Assembly (NCBI GenBank): GCA_031285565.1
Contig: JAITVY010000035.1
Coordinates: 62,001-126,000 of the forward strand
Direction of reading: 5' to 3'
Source: Tannerella sp.
Lineage (GTDB): Bacteria > Bacteroidota > Bacteroidia > Bacteroidales > Tannerellaceae
Length of the DNA stretch: 64,000 nucleotides
In this document: positions 8,214 to 18,129 of the stretch, piece after piece
Position numbering within the stretch: position 1 is the stretch's first letter
Layout: each line of letters begins with the position of its first letter
The notes under the pieces: model-generated
Database searches by the model: none
What the model was told of the DNA's origin: nothing
The model's input: only the letters and a program-made list of their open reading frames with translations
Made by a program: the position numbers and the translations under genes

Positions 8214-9944
8214 ATGACCAACAAATGGAGTATTCGACCTCATACAGAAGAAGATCTACACCGTGCGAATATGCTGGCAGCCGAATTGGATATCAATCCA
8301 ATTATCGGGTTGTTGCTTGTTCAACGCGGAATTACCACAGTTGACGCTGCAAAAAAATTCTTCAGGCCGAGCCTTAATGATCTACATGATCCTTTTCTGA
8401 TGCCGGATATGCACAAGGCAGTGAAAAGGTTAAATAAAGCATTAGGTAATAAGGAAAAAATTTTAGTTTACGGAGATTACGATGTAGACGGTACGACAGC
8501 CGTATCGTTAGTTTATAAATTTTTGCGTCCATATTCATCGACGCTGGATTATTATATTCCGGACCGGTATGACGAAGGGTATGGGATTTCGTATAAAGGC
8601 ATTGACTATGCCAAAGAAAACGGGGTCAGCTTGATTATCGCTCTTGATTGCGGTATTAAAGCAATTGATAAAATTGACTATGCCAAAGAGAAAGGGATTG
8701 ATTTTATAATATGTGACCATCATATGCCTGACGACGAATTGCCGAAAGCTATAGCTGTACTGGATGCCAAACGTACGGATTCTACATATCCATATGAACA
8801 TTTATCCGGATGCGGCGTTGGTTTTAAATTCATGCAGGCTTTTGCTCAAAGTAATGATATCGCATTCTCCGAACTGGAGAATTTACTGGAGCTGACTGCT
8901 GTAAGCATTGCTTCCGATATTGTTCCTATTACAGGCGAGAACCGTATTTTGGCCTACTATGGACTAAAACAACTCAACAGCAATCCAAGTATCGGGTTCA
9001 AAGGTATTATTAACATATGCGGTTTAGCCGGCAAAGAAATAACCATCAGTGATATTGTATTCAAAATCGGCCCCAGGATCAATGCGTCCGGACGTATGAT
9101 GAATGGGAAAGAGGCTGTTGATTTACTGCTGGCAAAAGATATGCAAAGCGCCAGGGAAAAAAGCGAAAATATCAATCAATACAACGAAGACCGGCGCGAA
9201 TTAGACAAACGAATCACCGATGAAGCAAATGCTATTATTAATGAAATAAAAAACATTGAAGATCAAAAAGGAATCGTTGTCTATGATCCGACCTGGCATA
9301 AAGGAGTGATCGGAATTGTAGCTTCACGTCTGACTGAGAAATATTATCGTCCTTCGGTAGTATTAACAAAATCATCCGAGCTGATTACCGGATCTGCCCG
9401 CTCGATTATAGGTTTTGATATTTATAAAGCAATTGAAGCTTGTCGCGATTTATTGGAAAACTTCGGAGGTCATACATATGCTGCCGGACTTTCTTTACGG
9501 GAAGAAAACTTAGACGAATTCATCGAGTGTTTCATGAAATTAGCAGCCGAAGATATTGATCCGGAGCAAATGACTCCTCAAATTGATATAGATGCAGTCC
9601 TCGACCTGAAAGATATCAACAATAAATTCATGAATGAATTAAAAAAGATGAATCCTTTTGGTCCGAGTAATGAAAAGCCCGTATTTTGTACCTTACAGGC
9701 GCTTGATTATGGGACAAGTAAGAAAGTCGGGAAGGAACAGGAACACCTCAAACTCGAAATTATTGACCGGAAAGGTGGAGGCCCTATTCATGGCATTGCT
9801 TTCGGAATGCATCAGCATGCATCATATATTAAGGAAATGAATTCGTTTGACTTATGTTATACTATTGAAGAAAATACGTATAACGGTAATACGACATTGC
9901 AATTAATGGTGAAAGACATCCGGCCTTCCAGAACGGAAAACTAA
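8214..9944 (+). CDS. recJ: Single-stranded-DNA-specific exonuclease RecJ
   Basis: A 5'-3' exonuclease on single-stranded DNA used in recombination and repair. The DHH phosphoesterase motifs are all visible: DYDVDG (residues 88-93), ALDCG (143-147), DHH (168-170), and the SGCGVGFKF loop near 200. The DHHA1 region holds GSARS and GGHTYAAGLSL (near 400-425), and an OB-like C-terminal domain runs from about 450. The length of 576 is normal. It is followed 90 bp later by recQ in the same direction; RecJ and RecQ act together at stalled forks in other bacteria. The start ATGACCAAC is the first Met and fits the family's N-terminus. Confidence 0.96.
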   Translation: MTNKWSIRPHTEEDLHRANMLAAELDINPIIGLLLVQRGITTVDAAKKFFRPSLNDLHDPFLMPDMHKAVKRLNKALGNKEKILVYGDYDVDGTTAVSLVYKFLRPYSSTLDYYIPDRYDEGYGISYKGIDYAKENGVSLIIALDCGIKAIDKIDYAKEKGIDFIICDHHMPDDELPKAIAVLDAKRTDSTYPYEHLSGCGVGFKFMQAFAQSNDIAFSELENLLELTAVSIASDIVPITGENRILAYYGLKQLNSNPSIGFKGIINICGLAGKEITISDIVFKIGPRINASGRMMNGKEAVDLLLAKDMQSAREKSENINQYNEDRRELDKRITDEANAIINEIKNIEDQKGIVVYDPTWHKGVIGIVASRLTEKYYRPSVVLTKSSELITGSARSIIGFDIYKAIEACRDLLENFGGHTYAAGLSLREENLDEFIECFMKLAAEDIDPEQMTPQIDIDAVLDLKDINNKFMNELKKMNPFGPSNEKPVFCTLQALDYGTSKKVGKEQEHLKLEIIDRKGGGPIHGIAFGMHQHASYIKEMNSFDLCYTIEENTYNGNTTLQLMVKDIRPSRTEN

Positions 9945-10034
9945 TTACAACTGTCAACTATCCATTTTCCAATTATTTAAATGTGGTGTCTCACATCCGT
10001 TCGATATGACGTGAAGTGTAGAGGGTAAAAAAGT

Positions 10035-11951
10035 ATGGATTCGCATCTGTTAATCGAAACATTAGAAAAGTATTGGGGTTATTCATCCTTTCGTCCGCTG
10101 CAGGAAGATATCATCCAATCAATCTGTGCAGGCAAAGATACCCTTGGCCTGATGCCTACCGGGGGTGGAAAATCTATCACATTTCAGGTCCCCACCCTAT
10201 TAATGCCCGGATTATGCCTGGTTATCACACCTTTGATCTCATTAATGAAAGATCAGGTTGATAACCTGAAAGCAAGAGGAATTAAAGCGACCACTGTTTA
10301 TACGGGCATGACACGTGAAGAAATCAGTACCCAACTCGAAAACTGCATTTTCGGCAATTATAAGTTCTTGTATATCTCTCCGGAACGCCTTAATTCGGAA
10401 CTATTCCGTTCTAAGTTACGCGCAATGAATGTCAGCCTGCTTGTTGTGGACGAAAGTCATTGTATTTCGCAATGGGGCTATGATTTTCGCCCTTCTTACC
10501 TGCATATAGCCAGAGTCCGTGAAATGCTACCTGAAGTTCCCATACTGGCACTCACAGCAACCGCAACCCCCGAAGTGGTTAATGATATCCAGGAGAAACT
10601 ACTTTTTAGTAAGAAAAATGTATTCCAGAAAAGCTTTGCAAGACCAAACTTATCTTACATAGTGCGTTATACCGAAAACAAACAGCAATCGCTAATCCAT
10701 ATGTTGAATAAAGTTCCCGGTACTGCAATTGTATATGTCCGGAACCGGAAACAGACGCAAGAAATTGCCACAATCCTTCAACAGGCCGGCATCAAGGCAC
10801 ATTTTTTCCATGCAGGTGTAGCACGCGAACTAAAGACCGAACGGCAAAATCAATGGAAAGACGGTTCATGCAGGGTTATGGTTGCAACGAATGCTTTTGG
10901 TATGGGGATTGACAAACCGGATGTGCGGCTGGTTGTTCACATGGATATGCCGGGTTCGTTAGAAGAATACTTTCAGGAAGCGGGACGAGCCGGACGTGAC
11001 GAACAACGTGCATATGCCGTCATACTTTGCGCTTCTTCCGAAAATGCCAAACTAAAAAAACGTATTTCAGACGAGTTCCCGGGTAAAGAATTTATCATCG
11101 AGGTTTATGATACATTAGGAAGCTATCTTCAAATCGCTTCCGGATTTGGTCATTTTACGACACATAACTTTTCAATTGCAGATTTCTGCTCCAGACATAA
11201 GTTTTCGCTGACTCAGACCCATCACGCCTTGAAGTTACTGGAATTGGCCGGATACATCGAGTATATAGAAGATCCGGACAACGCATCGAGGATGATCTTT
11301 TTAGTCAACCGCGAGGATCTTTACCAGACATTCAGTCAGGATCACCTGACGGATGAGATTATCCAGATAATCCTCCGTTCATATACCGGCGTATTTGCCG
11401 ATTATGTGTTTATCGATGAATCACTAATCGCTTCGCGGGCGCAAACCACACAACAGGAAGTATACCAAAGATTGATCGCCTTATCCAAACAACGGATTAT
11501 CAGTTACGTCCCACGAAAAAATGTTCCGCAAATCACATATACACGTCCCAGGGAAGAGCCTAAGCATGTTGTTATTCCCAGCTTTGCGTATGAAGTAAGA
11601 AAAGAACGCAATCAAGTTCGCGTCAACAAAGTACTGGAATATATGAATGAAAAACACCGGTGCAGGACACGAATATTATTGCAGTATTTCGGTGAAAAGC
11701 AAGACAAAGAGTGCAAGACATGTGATATTTGCCTGGCTAAAACGCAATCCGGATTAAAACAGTGGGAGTTTTCTTCCGTACAAAATGCCTTAATAGAATT
11801 ATTAGCAGAGAAGCCTCAAAGCATACATTTATTAGCAGAATCACTCCCTTTGAGTCCGGAAAAAAACCTGCAGGTAATTCGTTTCTTACTTGACAATGAT
11901 AAGCAGTTTCAATTAAGTGACGAACAGATATCTTTTCATAAAATGAACTAG
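10035..11951 (+). CDS. recQ: ATP-dependent DNA helicase RecQ
   Basis: A 3'-5' superfamily 2 DNA helicase. The Walker A motif MPTGGGKS lies near residues 40-47, the DESH box at 139-142 with SHCISQWG, TATATP (motif III) near 180, and the motif VI block QEAGRAGRDE near 325. The zinc-binding region follows with a Cys near 545 and CKTCDIC near 563-569, and a winged-helix RQC precedes it. I cannot see a typical HRDC domain in the last 60 residues, so this is a short RecQ. It lies 90 bp after recJ; that gap has no clear promoter, so the two may form one unit. Confidence 0.94.
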   Translation: MDSHLLIETLEKYWGYSSFRPLQEDIIQSICAGKDTLGLMPTGGGKSITFQVPTLLMPGLCLVITPLISLMKDQVDNLKARGIKATTVYTGMTREEISTQLENCIFGNYKFLYISPERLNSELFRSKLRAMNVSLLVVDESHCISQWGYDFRPSYLHIARVREMLPEVPILALTATATPEVVNDIQEKLLFSKKNVFQKSFARPNLSYIVRYTENKQQSLIHMLNKVPGTAIVYVRNRKQTQEIATILQQAGIKAHFFHAGVARELKTERQNQWKDGSCRVMVATNAFGMGIDKPDVRLVVHMDMPGSLEEYFQEAGRAGRDEQRAYAVILCASSENAKLKKRISDEFPGKEFIIEVYDTLGSYLQIASGFGHFTTHNFSIADFCSRHKFSLTQTHHALKLLELAGYIEYIEDPDNASRMIFLVNREDLYQTFSQDHLTDEIIQIILRSYTGVFADYVFIDESLIASRAQTTQQEVYQRLIALSKQRIISYVPRKNVPQITYTRPREEPKHVVIPSFAYEVRKERNQVRVNKVLEYMNEKHRCRTRILLQYFGEKQDKECKTCDICLAKTQSGLKQWEFSSVQNALIELLAEKPQSIHLLAESLPLSPEKNLQVIRFLLDNDKQFQLSDEQISFHKMN

Positions 11952-11985
11952 GCCTGTTCTACTTTCCCTTTTACCTTGTCCCTTT

Positions 11986-13179
11986 CTACTGACGGGTTAC
12001 TTTCTCACAGCTGATAAGCACCTTTTCACCATCAGCAAGCGTGGTTGCAAACAAATATACATCTCCTCCTTCAGCAATACGGGTTCGTTTGCGAAGTTCG
12101 TTAACGGAAATAGGGAAATTCCTAACAGATAAATTCGCTTTAGGTATTTGCCGGGCAATCGTTTTACAAAGCTTCCCGTTAAACGGATATACTGTATGGA
12201 CACGAAAAATCCTCCCCGGAAAATCATATTGCAACTCTCCGGAAGTATACAAATGACTACTCACATGCAACTTCTCGACATGCTGCAACCGGGCAATCTG
12301 TTTGTAAGCCCCGGCTTTTAAAACAGAGGCATTCGGTTCATATAAATACACACCTACCTTGTCTGCAATCAGAGGTGAACACACTTCTTCTTCCGAATAA
12401 TAAAAACAGAATTGCTGTTCTTGTTTCTCTGCTGTATAATTGATACAATTAATCACCGGTTCTTTTACCATATCCTGCTTTAAAACAAACAGTAATTCTT
12501 TACATTCATTTTTTACAGAAACGACATGAACTTCTGATGTATGCGGTAATAATTTTAAAGTATGATGAATATCCAGCATAGGTGATAGTTTAGCTATTAC
12601 CTTCGGAGCTTTCTCCAGAAGCACAGGCATTAGTTCTAATAAATCCGGTTCGCAATCAGTCAGCTCAAATACCCGTGTATTCCTTGCCGACCGCCGGGCA
12701 GGATCAATATAGAAAACATCTGTATTCCCAGCCTTTTCCAGGTAATCCTCAGCGGTTTCGTTATATCCGTGAATATTGTTTGCTTGTAATAAACCAAAGT
12801 TATACATAGCCGCTTTAAATGTCTCCGTATTTCGTTCCACATACGAAACACGCTCTAATTTCTGTGAGAAAAAATAAGTATCGACACCAAGACCTCCCGT
12901 CAAATCACAAAGATGCTTTTCAGATGTCAAAAGCCGTTGTTTATAACCGGCTGTTTGTTCTGACGAACATTGTTCGCCTGTAATTTTTGAAGGAAATATC
13001 AGGTCTGCATTTGCATACCATGTAGGTAATTTTTCCCGGATATGCCGTCGTATGGAAATTTGCTCTACGGCAAACATCACATCCACTTCCGGATAACGAG
13101 CTGCTGAAAATAACAGACGATCTAAATCGTCATCCATATGTTCCTGTATAAAAATACACAATGTATCCGTCATCTGCAT
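11986..13179 (-). CDS. Class I SAM-dependent methyltransferase, THUMP-like
   Basis: A Rossmann-fold methyltransferase of a type common in Bacteroidetes. The SAM-binding motif DLTGGLGVDTYFFSQ lies near residues 92-106, and the post-I acidic residue is in VERN. The sequence DVFYIDPARRS near 153-163 takes the place of the usual catalytic NPPY-like motif. The C-terminal third (from about 300) resembles the THUMP-like domain that annotators attach to this family, which suggests an RNA substrate, but none is known. It converges on recQ with 34 bp between the stops. A second ATG two codons in is an alternative start. Confidence 0.75.
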   Translation of the reverse strand: MQMTDTLCIFIQEHMDDDLDRLLFSAARYPEVDVMFAVEQISIRRHIREKLPTWYANADLIFPSKITGEQCSSEQTAGYKQRLLTSEKHLCDLTGGLGVDTYFFSQKLERVSYVERNTETFKAAMYNFGLLQANNIHGYNETAEDYLEKAGNTDVFYIDPARRSARNTRVFELTDCEPDLLELMPVLLEKAPKVIAKLSPMLDIHHTLKLLPHTSEVHVVSVKNECKELLFVLKQDMVKEPVINCINYTAEKQEQQFCFYYSEEEVCSPLIADKVGVYLYEPNASVLKAGAYKQIARLQHVEKLHVSSHLYTSGELQYDFPGRIFRVHTVYPFNGKLCKTIARQIPKANLSVRNFPISVNELRKRTRIAEGGDVYLFATTLADGEKVLISCEKVTRQ

Positions 13180-13699
13180 GCTGCAAAATTACTAAATATA
13201 CAGGACGTTTCAGGCAGTTAAAATAGATATATAATTTATTCCTGTTGGGATTTATTCTATTTTCCGTTAATAAGCACCAGAACAAGTATACAAATAATTA
13301 ACATTAAAGTCCGCATTTCATTGATAAAAAACAACACACATCTATTCTTCGTATTGAAAGAATCCGGAACACCCTTTCTTTTATTTATACTCTTTCTTCT
13401 CAGAGGGTGTGTTGAAAATAGCACATCTTCTTCTCTTTATATATCTTTAATGCCTATCAGGAGTTAAAGAAGTTCTTGTTTTAAGTAGATAGTAGTTGGT
13501 AGCAAGTAGTTAGTAGAATTGATTGTTGATTTGTTTAATCGTTGATTCGTGTATTTGTTTAAACGCATTAACGTCTAAATATTTAACTTGAGACTTTGAA
13601 CTTTATAGACTACAAATTCGCATCTTTAATTATAGAGTAAAGTTTGCAACTGTCTGATATTATTTCTAATATTGCATAACGCATCCTAAATAAACAATC
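13180..13699. other. Intergenic region, no gene seen
   Basis: A 520-bp AT-rich spacer between divergent genes. It contains filler with repeated TAGTAG/TTGGTAG words around 13485-13520 and TTTGAACTT words near 13590-13605, similar to the 604-712 filler. A segment near 13450-13475 (atgcctatcaggagttaaag) resembles one near 17350-17370. I find no ORF, RNA gene or clear promoter box. Confidence 0.55.
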
Positions 13700-14092
13700 A
13701 TGGAAGAATTAACGCTGATAACCCCCACCTTTTTATTTTCGGCCGTCTCGCTGATATTACTGGCATATACAAACCGGTTCCTTTCGTATGCACAATTGGT
13801 ACGCACATTAAAAGATAAATACATGGAGGATCGCTCGACTATTACACATGCACAAATTGTAAACCTGAAAAAACGCCTTACGTTGACCCGTAATATGCAG
13901 ATTTTCGGAGCAGCGAGCTTACTGCTTTGCGTTGCAACCATGTTTTTAATTTACATAGGTTTGCAATTTATTTCAGTTATTATATTTGGGATAGCACTGA
14001 TTTTACTGATTATTTCGCTTGGTCTGTCGGTATGGGAAATGTTAGTTTCTACCAAATCATTGGAAATTTATTTAAGTGATATGGAAAAATAA
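13700..14092 (+). CDS. DUF2721 family membrane protein
   Basis: A 130-residue protein with the DUF2721 layout. An N-terminal membrane segment (LITPTFLFSAVSLILLAY, about 6-23) precedes a charged cytoplasmic stretch with LVRTLKDKYMEDRS and NLKKRLTLTRNMQ. Two more membrane segments lie at about 75-118, and the tail is acidic (EIYLSDMEK). The family is widespread and its function unknown. The gene is alone; the next gene converges on it with two bases between the stops. Confidence 0.85.
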   Translation: MEELTLITPTFLFSAVSLILLAYTNRFLSYAQLVRTLKDKYMEDRSTITHAQIVNLKKRLTLTRNMQIFGAASLLLCVATMFLIYIGLQFISVIIFGIALILLIISLGLSVWEMLVSTKSLEIYLSDMEK

Positions 14093-14094
14093 GA

Positions 14095-15606
14095 TTACAA
14101 ATCCCATCCTGTCGTAAATGTCACCCCTAAATTAAACGAGTTCTTTCCGAAATCATATTTCACTTTATTTGAATTTCCATAAGGTGTCAGATGATACTCT
14201 ACAAAAAGTCCTATCTTTTTGTAACTGATATTACATCCGGGAAAAACATCCAAAGCTGCGACCGCATATTTAGTACGATAAGAATCTGTTTCCCAGTCAT
14301 ATGAATCCTCATTTGCAATATTCGTAAACAACCAATTTGCACCAATCCCTACGTAACCGGAAAAAATCCACCCTCCTGTTTGATGCACAAGATAGCGCCC
14401 ACGCATATTAACTCCAAGGATTCCTGTAGATTTTGTATGTTCAGCAGAACCGTCAGAATAATAATAATCAAAACCACTTTTAACAGGGATTGCACCTTGA
14501 AAGCCCAGGTCCAGTCCAACCCGGTAAAAAAGTGGAATACTACAATAAAAACCTAAAGAAGGCGCAACAGAGTATACATTCCGTAAATTCCCGAAAGGCA
14601 AAATAGACCCTAATTGAAATTCAAATCGATAGGAATAAAAGTAATTATTTTCTCCATTATATTTATTTTTTGCGTCGAATGATGCGACTGAATAAAATGG
14701 ATATTCCATCTGTATTGGTTGTTCCACGCTACCAGACACGGAAGCTATTTGCATTACCGACTCCAATAATGGAGGCAAAGAAAGAACATCTTCCGAATTT
14801 TCATAGCAACTTAATATACAAGCTACAGACTGTCCTCGCAAGCTATAAACAAAATAATAAACGATCAAATAATCAGCATGCGTTTCATTCGATGAATCAT
14901 AGTATACAATTCTACGTGCTATCACTGTTTTTTTATCAAATAAAATTTCGATTTCTTCATCTTTTGCATAGTCTACATTACTCGCTTTATCAATAATTAT
15001 CTGATTCGATATATATTGATTCGCTCTCGATTCAGAAGAGAATTCTGACCAACTGACCTGGGCATCTTCATTTACAACTTTATGCGGCGCTATCCAGTCA
15101 GCTTCAACCAATAAATTAATTTTCTTACCAGCCAGTGTTATTTTAGATATAGCTTTCTCATGGCTTATACGACTTGTTAATTTCCCGTTCAGTAAAGCAG
15201 TAAGTATTTCTTTTTCAATTTCAATATCCCGGTCCAGAGATGTTTCCAGATAAAGAACGGTTATTGTTTTATCATCTTTCTGCAATAAAAAACATTTTTG
15301 ACTTATTTGTACCGGCAAATCAGGAGTGTCTATCAGGCCCTCAATAATCTTATTTTTCTTCCTGAGTGTAGGATCCGTATAAGTCCTCAAAATATGACCC
15401 AACCCGTAGAGATTTTTCACCAAACGTATTGTAGCCTCATCATCTACCGTTCCATTCACATCGTAAACAGAAATTGTATATCCGCTTACTTCTAAAAAGA
15501 TTTCTCCATTATCATTCTTTAATCCATGCATTTTGGATAATAAATCCTGGCTATATAAGATTGTACAGTTTATAAAAATAAAGCAAATACTTAACAGATA
15601 TTTCAT
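14095..15606 (-). CDS. Unknown envelope protein, beta-barrel-like end (copy 1)
   Basis: I do not recognise the family. The ATG at 15606 is chosen because the paralog at 15735 begins with the same MKYLLSICFIFINCTILYSQ signal peptide; an ATG three codons upstream is in frame. After the signal peptide comes a mostly soluble region of about 300 residues, with SQKCFLLQKDDKT and SWSEFSS conserved between the copies. The last 170 residues have alternating aromatic strands (YFYSYRFEFQLGSILPFGNLRN) and end in LGVTFTTGWDL, like a small outer-membrane barrel. It is probably exported to the outer membrane. It lies 128 bp downstream of its paralog in tandem. Confidence 0.65.
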   Translation of the reverse strand: MKYLLSICFIFINCTILYSQDLLSKMHGLKNDNGEIFLEVSGYTISVYDVNGTVDDEATIRLVKNLYGLGHILRTYTDPTLRKKNKIIEGLIDTPDLPVQISQKCFLLQKDDKTITVLYLETSLDRDIEIEKEILTALLNGKLTSRISHEKAISKITLAGKKINLLVEADWIAPHKVVNEDAQVSWSEFSSESRANQYISNQIIIDKASNVDYAKDEEIEILFDKKTVIARRIVYYDSSNETHADYLIVYYFVYSLRGQSVACILSCYENSEDVLSLPPLLESVMQIASVSGSVEQPIQMEYPFYSVASFDAKNKYNGENNYFYSYRFEFQLGSILPFGNLRNVYSVAPSLGFYCSIPLFYRVGLDLGFQGAIPVKSGFDYYYSDGSAEHTKSTGILGVNMRGRYLVHQTGGWIFSGYVGIGANWLFTNIANEDSYDWETDSYRTKYAVAALDVFPGCNISYKKIGLFVEYHLTPYGNSNKVKYDFGKNSFNLGVTFTTGWDL

Positions 15607-15734
15607 ACGGCTCAATACATTATTGTGTTAAAAACAAATATCGCAATTCCTATCCATTTTCCTTAATATACAGTAGTGTATTTTTTCATGACAACAAATA
15701 CAAAACATTCAATATACCACTAACAACTTTCAGG

Positions 15735-17186
15735 TTAATAAGGAATCGCAAATGAAATACCCAGGTTGATTGAACTATGTCCAATATTATGTTTCACTGC
15801 GCCTGAATTCCCATAAGGAGTAAAATGATATTCTATAAAACCTCCTATTTTCTTATACCGGATATTAAAACCACCAAACATATCAAAAGCAGCAACTTTA
15901 TAATAATCATAACTATCGTATTCTTCATTATAGCCCGATTCTATATCCGTAAAAAGCCAGTTAGCACCCATACCCAAATAATAAAAATAAACAACATTCC
16001 GACTCAATGCTCCCCGGTACCTCCCACGTAAATTAAAACCCAGAAAAGAAGTTGCCTCTGTCCCTTCCCCGTAATATTCAAAATTACTTTCTAAAGGGAA
16101 TCCGAGCTGCAAGCCCACATCAATTCCGAATTTTTGCCTGATAGGAAAACATACATACGCCCCTATAGTCGGAGCCACTGTAAAGACATTCCGCAAATTG
16201 CCAATCGGCATCCATGAACTAAACTGAAATTCAAACAAATAAGAATTATATTCTTCATTGGCTTCTTCATACACCCTTTCTTTGTCAGAAGACTCTGCAC
16301 TTGATATCAGTTTTGTGGAACTGGTAATGGTTAGTATAGTGTGTAAGAATGCCGGAATATGCAATTGATCTATATTATCTTTATAATGGCTTAATATACA
16401 GCCAACGTACCGGCCTCTTAATTGTACCATAACATAATATACAATCAAATAATCTGTATCTGTTAAATTAGAGGGATCATAAAATATAACCCTACGAGCG
16501 GTAACCGGTACACCATCAAAAAAAACGTCAACATATTCTTCTTTTATAAACTCAACGTTATCAGCCTTATCAATAGCCATTTGATTCTCTACATATTGAT
16601 TAGCTCGGGATTTGGAAGAAAATTCAGACCAGCTGATCTGGGATTCCCCATGTACAATTCTATTCGGAGCAAGCTTCTTAGCCTCATAGGCCAAATGAAT
16701 CTTTTTCCGGGCTAATATCATATAACGAGTAGATCTTTCATCCGAAACAGACTCTGCTAATCGCCCATCCAGACATAGATGTAAAATTTCTTTTTCCAAT
16801 ACAAAATCACGCTTCACAGAAGTTTCCAGATATAAAACGGTTACTGTCTTATCATCTTTCTGCAACAAAAAGCATTTTTGACTTATTTGTACCGGTAGAT
16901 CAGGAGTATCTATCAGACTCTCAACAATCTTATTTTTCATCCTGAGTGTAGAATCAGTATAAGTCCTCTGGAGATGCACCAATCCATATGACTTTTCAAC
17001 CATACGTATCATACCGGCATCTTCTACCGACCCTTTCATCTCATAAACAGAAATTGTATATCCGCTTACTTCGAAAAGCATTTCACCATTATCGTTCTTT
17101 ATCCCCTGTATTCCGGATAATAAATCCTGGCTATATAAAATCGTACAATTTATAAAAATAAAGCAAATACTTAGTAGATATTTCAT
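15735..17186 (-). CDS. Unknown envelope protein, beta-barrel-like end (copy 2)
   Basis: Tandem paralog of the gene at 14095: the same signal peptide (MKYLLSICFIFINC), the same QDLLS start of the mature part, shared SQKCFLLQKDDKTVTVLYLETS, and the same C-terminal plan with YSNSYLF-like strands and the ending NLGISFAIPY. It is 483 residues long and shorter in the region before the barrel. Signal peptide and C-terminus are the best kept parts, while the middle is diverged. This fits an old duplication with exposed parts under change. The function is unknown. The two copies may be cotranscribed. Confidence 0.65.
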   Translation of the reverse strand: MKYLLSICFIFINCTILYSQDLLSGIQGIKNDNGEMLFEVSGYTISVYEMKGSVEDAGMIRMVEKSYGLVHLQRTYTDSTLRMKNKIVESLIDTPDLPVQISQKCFLLQKDDKTVTVLYLETSVKRDFVLEKEILHLCLDGRLAESVSDERSTRYMILARKKIHLAYEAKKLAPNRIVHGESQISWSEFSSKSRANQYVENQMAIDKADNVEFIKEEYVDVFFDGVPVTARRVIFYDPSNLTDTDYLIVYYVMVQLRGRYVGCILSHYKDNIDQLHIPAFLHTILTITSSTKLISSAESSDKERVYEEANEEYNSYLFEFQFSSWMPIGNLRNVFTVAPTIGAYVCFPIRQKFGIDVGLQLGFPLESNFEYYGEGTEATSFLGFNLRGRYRGALSRNVVYFYYLGMGANWLFTDIESGYNEEYDSYDYYKVAAFDMFGGFNIRYKKIGGFIEYHFTPYGNSGAVKHNIGHSSINLGISFAIPY

Positions 17187-17505
17187 GACTCAGTGTTATT
17201 CTGTAAAAACAAATATCGCGATTTCTCTTTATACTTCACAAGAAAACAACAGAATATTTCCGTAATATGTTACAAAACAAAAAATACAGCAAACAAATTA
17301 AACTGTAATAGTTATGAATACACATAAAAAGCAGTTCCTTTTACTTAAATATGCCAATCAGGAATTAAAGGAATTATCATTCTAATCTGCCTTAAATATA
17401 AAAAATCAATCTGCATATAAATGAAACAAATAAGCGATAATCAGAATAATATAATAAATACCGTTTTTTATCGTATATTTGCAACTAAACTAATTTAGAA
17501 TAATA
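17187..17505 (+). promoter_or_regulatory. slyD-like promoter region
   Basis: A 319-bp AT-rich gap between divergent genes. TATATTTG at 17474-17481 is a good -7 box for the rightward gene, giving a start near 17485 and a leader of about 20 nt. No -33 TTG is obvious. Nothing else is identifiable. Confidence 0.55.
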
Positions 17506-18090
17506 ATGAAAATTTCAACAAATAAATTCGTTTCGGTTACATACGATTTGAATGTGGGTGAAGATGACGAACGCGAATTAATGGAGCGTGCAACAGCAGA
17601 ACAACCACTGCAATTTGTATTCGGACTGGGCATGATGCTACCGGCTTTCGAAGACCAGTTGAAGGGTTTGGCTGTAGGCGACAAGTTCCAGTTCACACTT
17701 AGTCCGGAAGATGCTTACGGCGAATTTCATGACGAAAACATCGTCGAATTACCGAAAAACATATTCGAAGTAGAAGGAAAATTCGATGAAGAATATATTA
17801 CGGAAGGAGCGACTGTACCGATGATGGATTCAAACGGTCAGCGTATGAATGGATCTGTACTGGAAGTAAAAGAAGATGTTGTCGTTATGGACTTCAATCA
17901 TCCGTTAGCCGGCGAAACATTACATTTCAGTGGCGAAGTGTTGGACGTACACGATGCTACTGCCGAAGAAATTGCTGCAATAACAGGCGGTGGTGGATGT
18001 GGTTGCGGATGCGACGACTGCGGCACAGACTGCGATTGCGGAGAAGACCATTCCCATAAAGAAGGTGGGTGTGGATGCGGGTGCAATTAA
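17506..18090 (+). CDS. slyD: SlyD-like FKBP peptidyl-prolyl isomerase
   Basis: A cytoplasmic prolyl isomerase and chaperone with a metal-binding tail. Residues 1-75 and about 125-150 form the FKBP core (LQFVFGLGMMLPAFEDQLKG, FTLSPEDAYGEFHDENI), split by the IF chaperone insert (EYITEGATVPMMDSNG, about 90-110). The last 30 residues are rich in Gly, Cys and His (CGCGCDDCG, DCDCGEDHSHKE, CGCGC), like the Ni/Zn-binding tail of E. coli SlyD but with more cysteines. In E. coli this tail supplies nickel for hydrogenase maturation; the role here is inference. aroC follows in the same direction after 39 bp. Confidence 0.9.
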   Translation: MKISTNKFVSVTYDLNVGEDDERELMERATAEQPLQFVFGLGMMLPAFEDQLKGLAVGDKFQFTLSPEDAYGEFHDENIVELPKNIFEVEGKFDEEYITEGATVPMMDSNGQRMNGSVLEVKEDVVVMDFNHPLAGETLHFSGEVLDVHDATAEEIAAITGGGGCGCGCDDCGTDCDCGEDHSHKEGGCGCGCN

Positions 18091-18129
18091 CTCACTACTA
18101 GAAAATAAAACTCACAAAACTTACATACG

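Noticed and set aside
13368-13410. ACACCCT...AGGGTGT inverted repeat
   Set aside because: The loop is about 29 nt and of simple composition, with no gene nearby that would use it.
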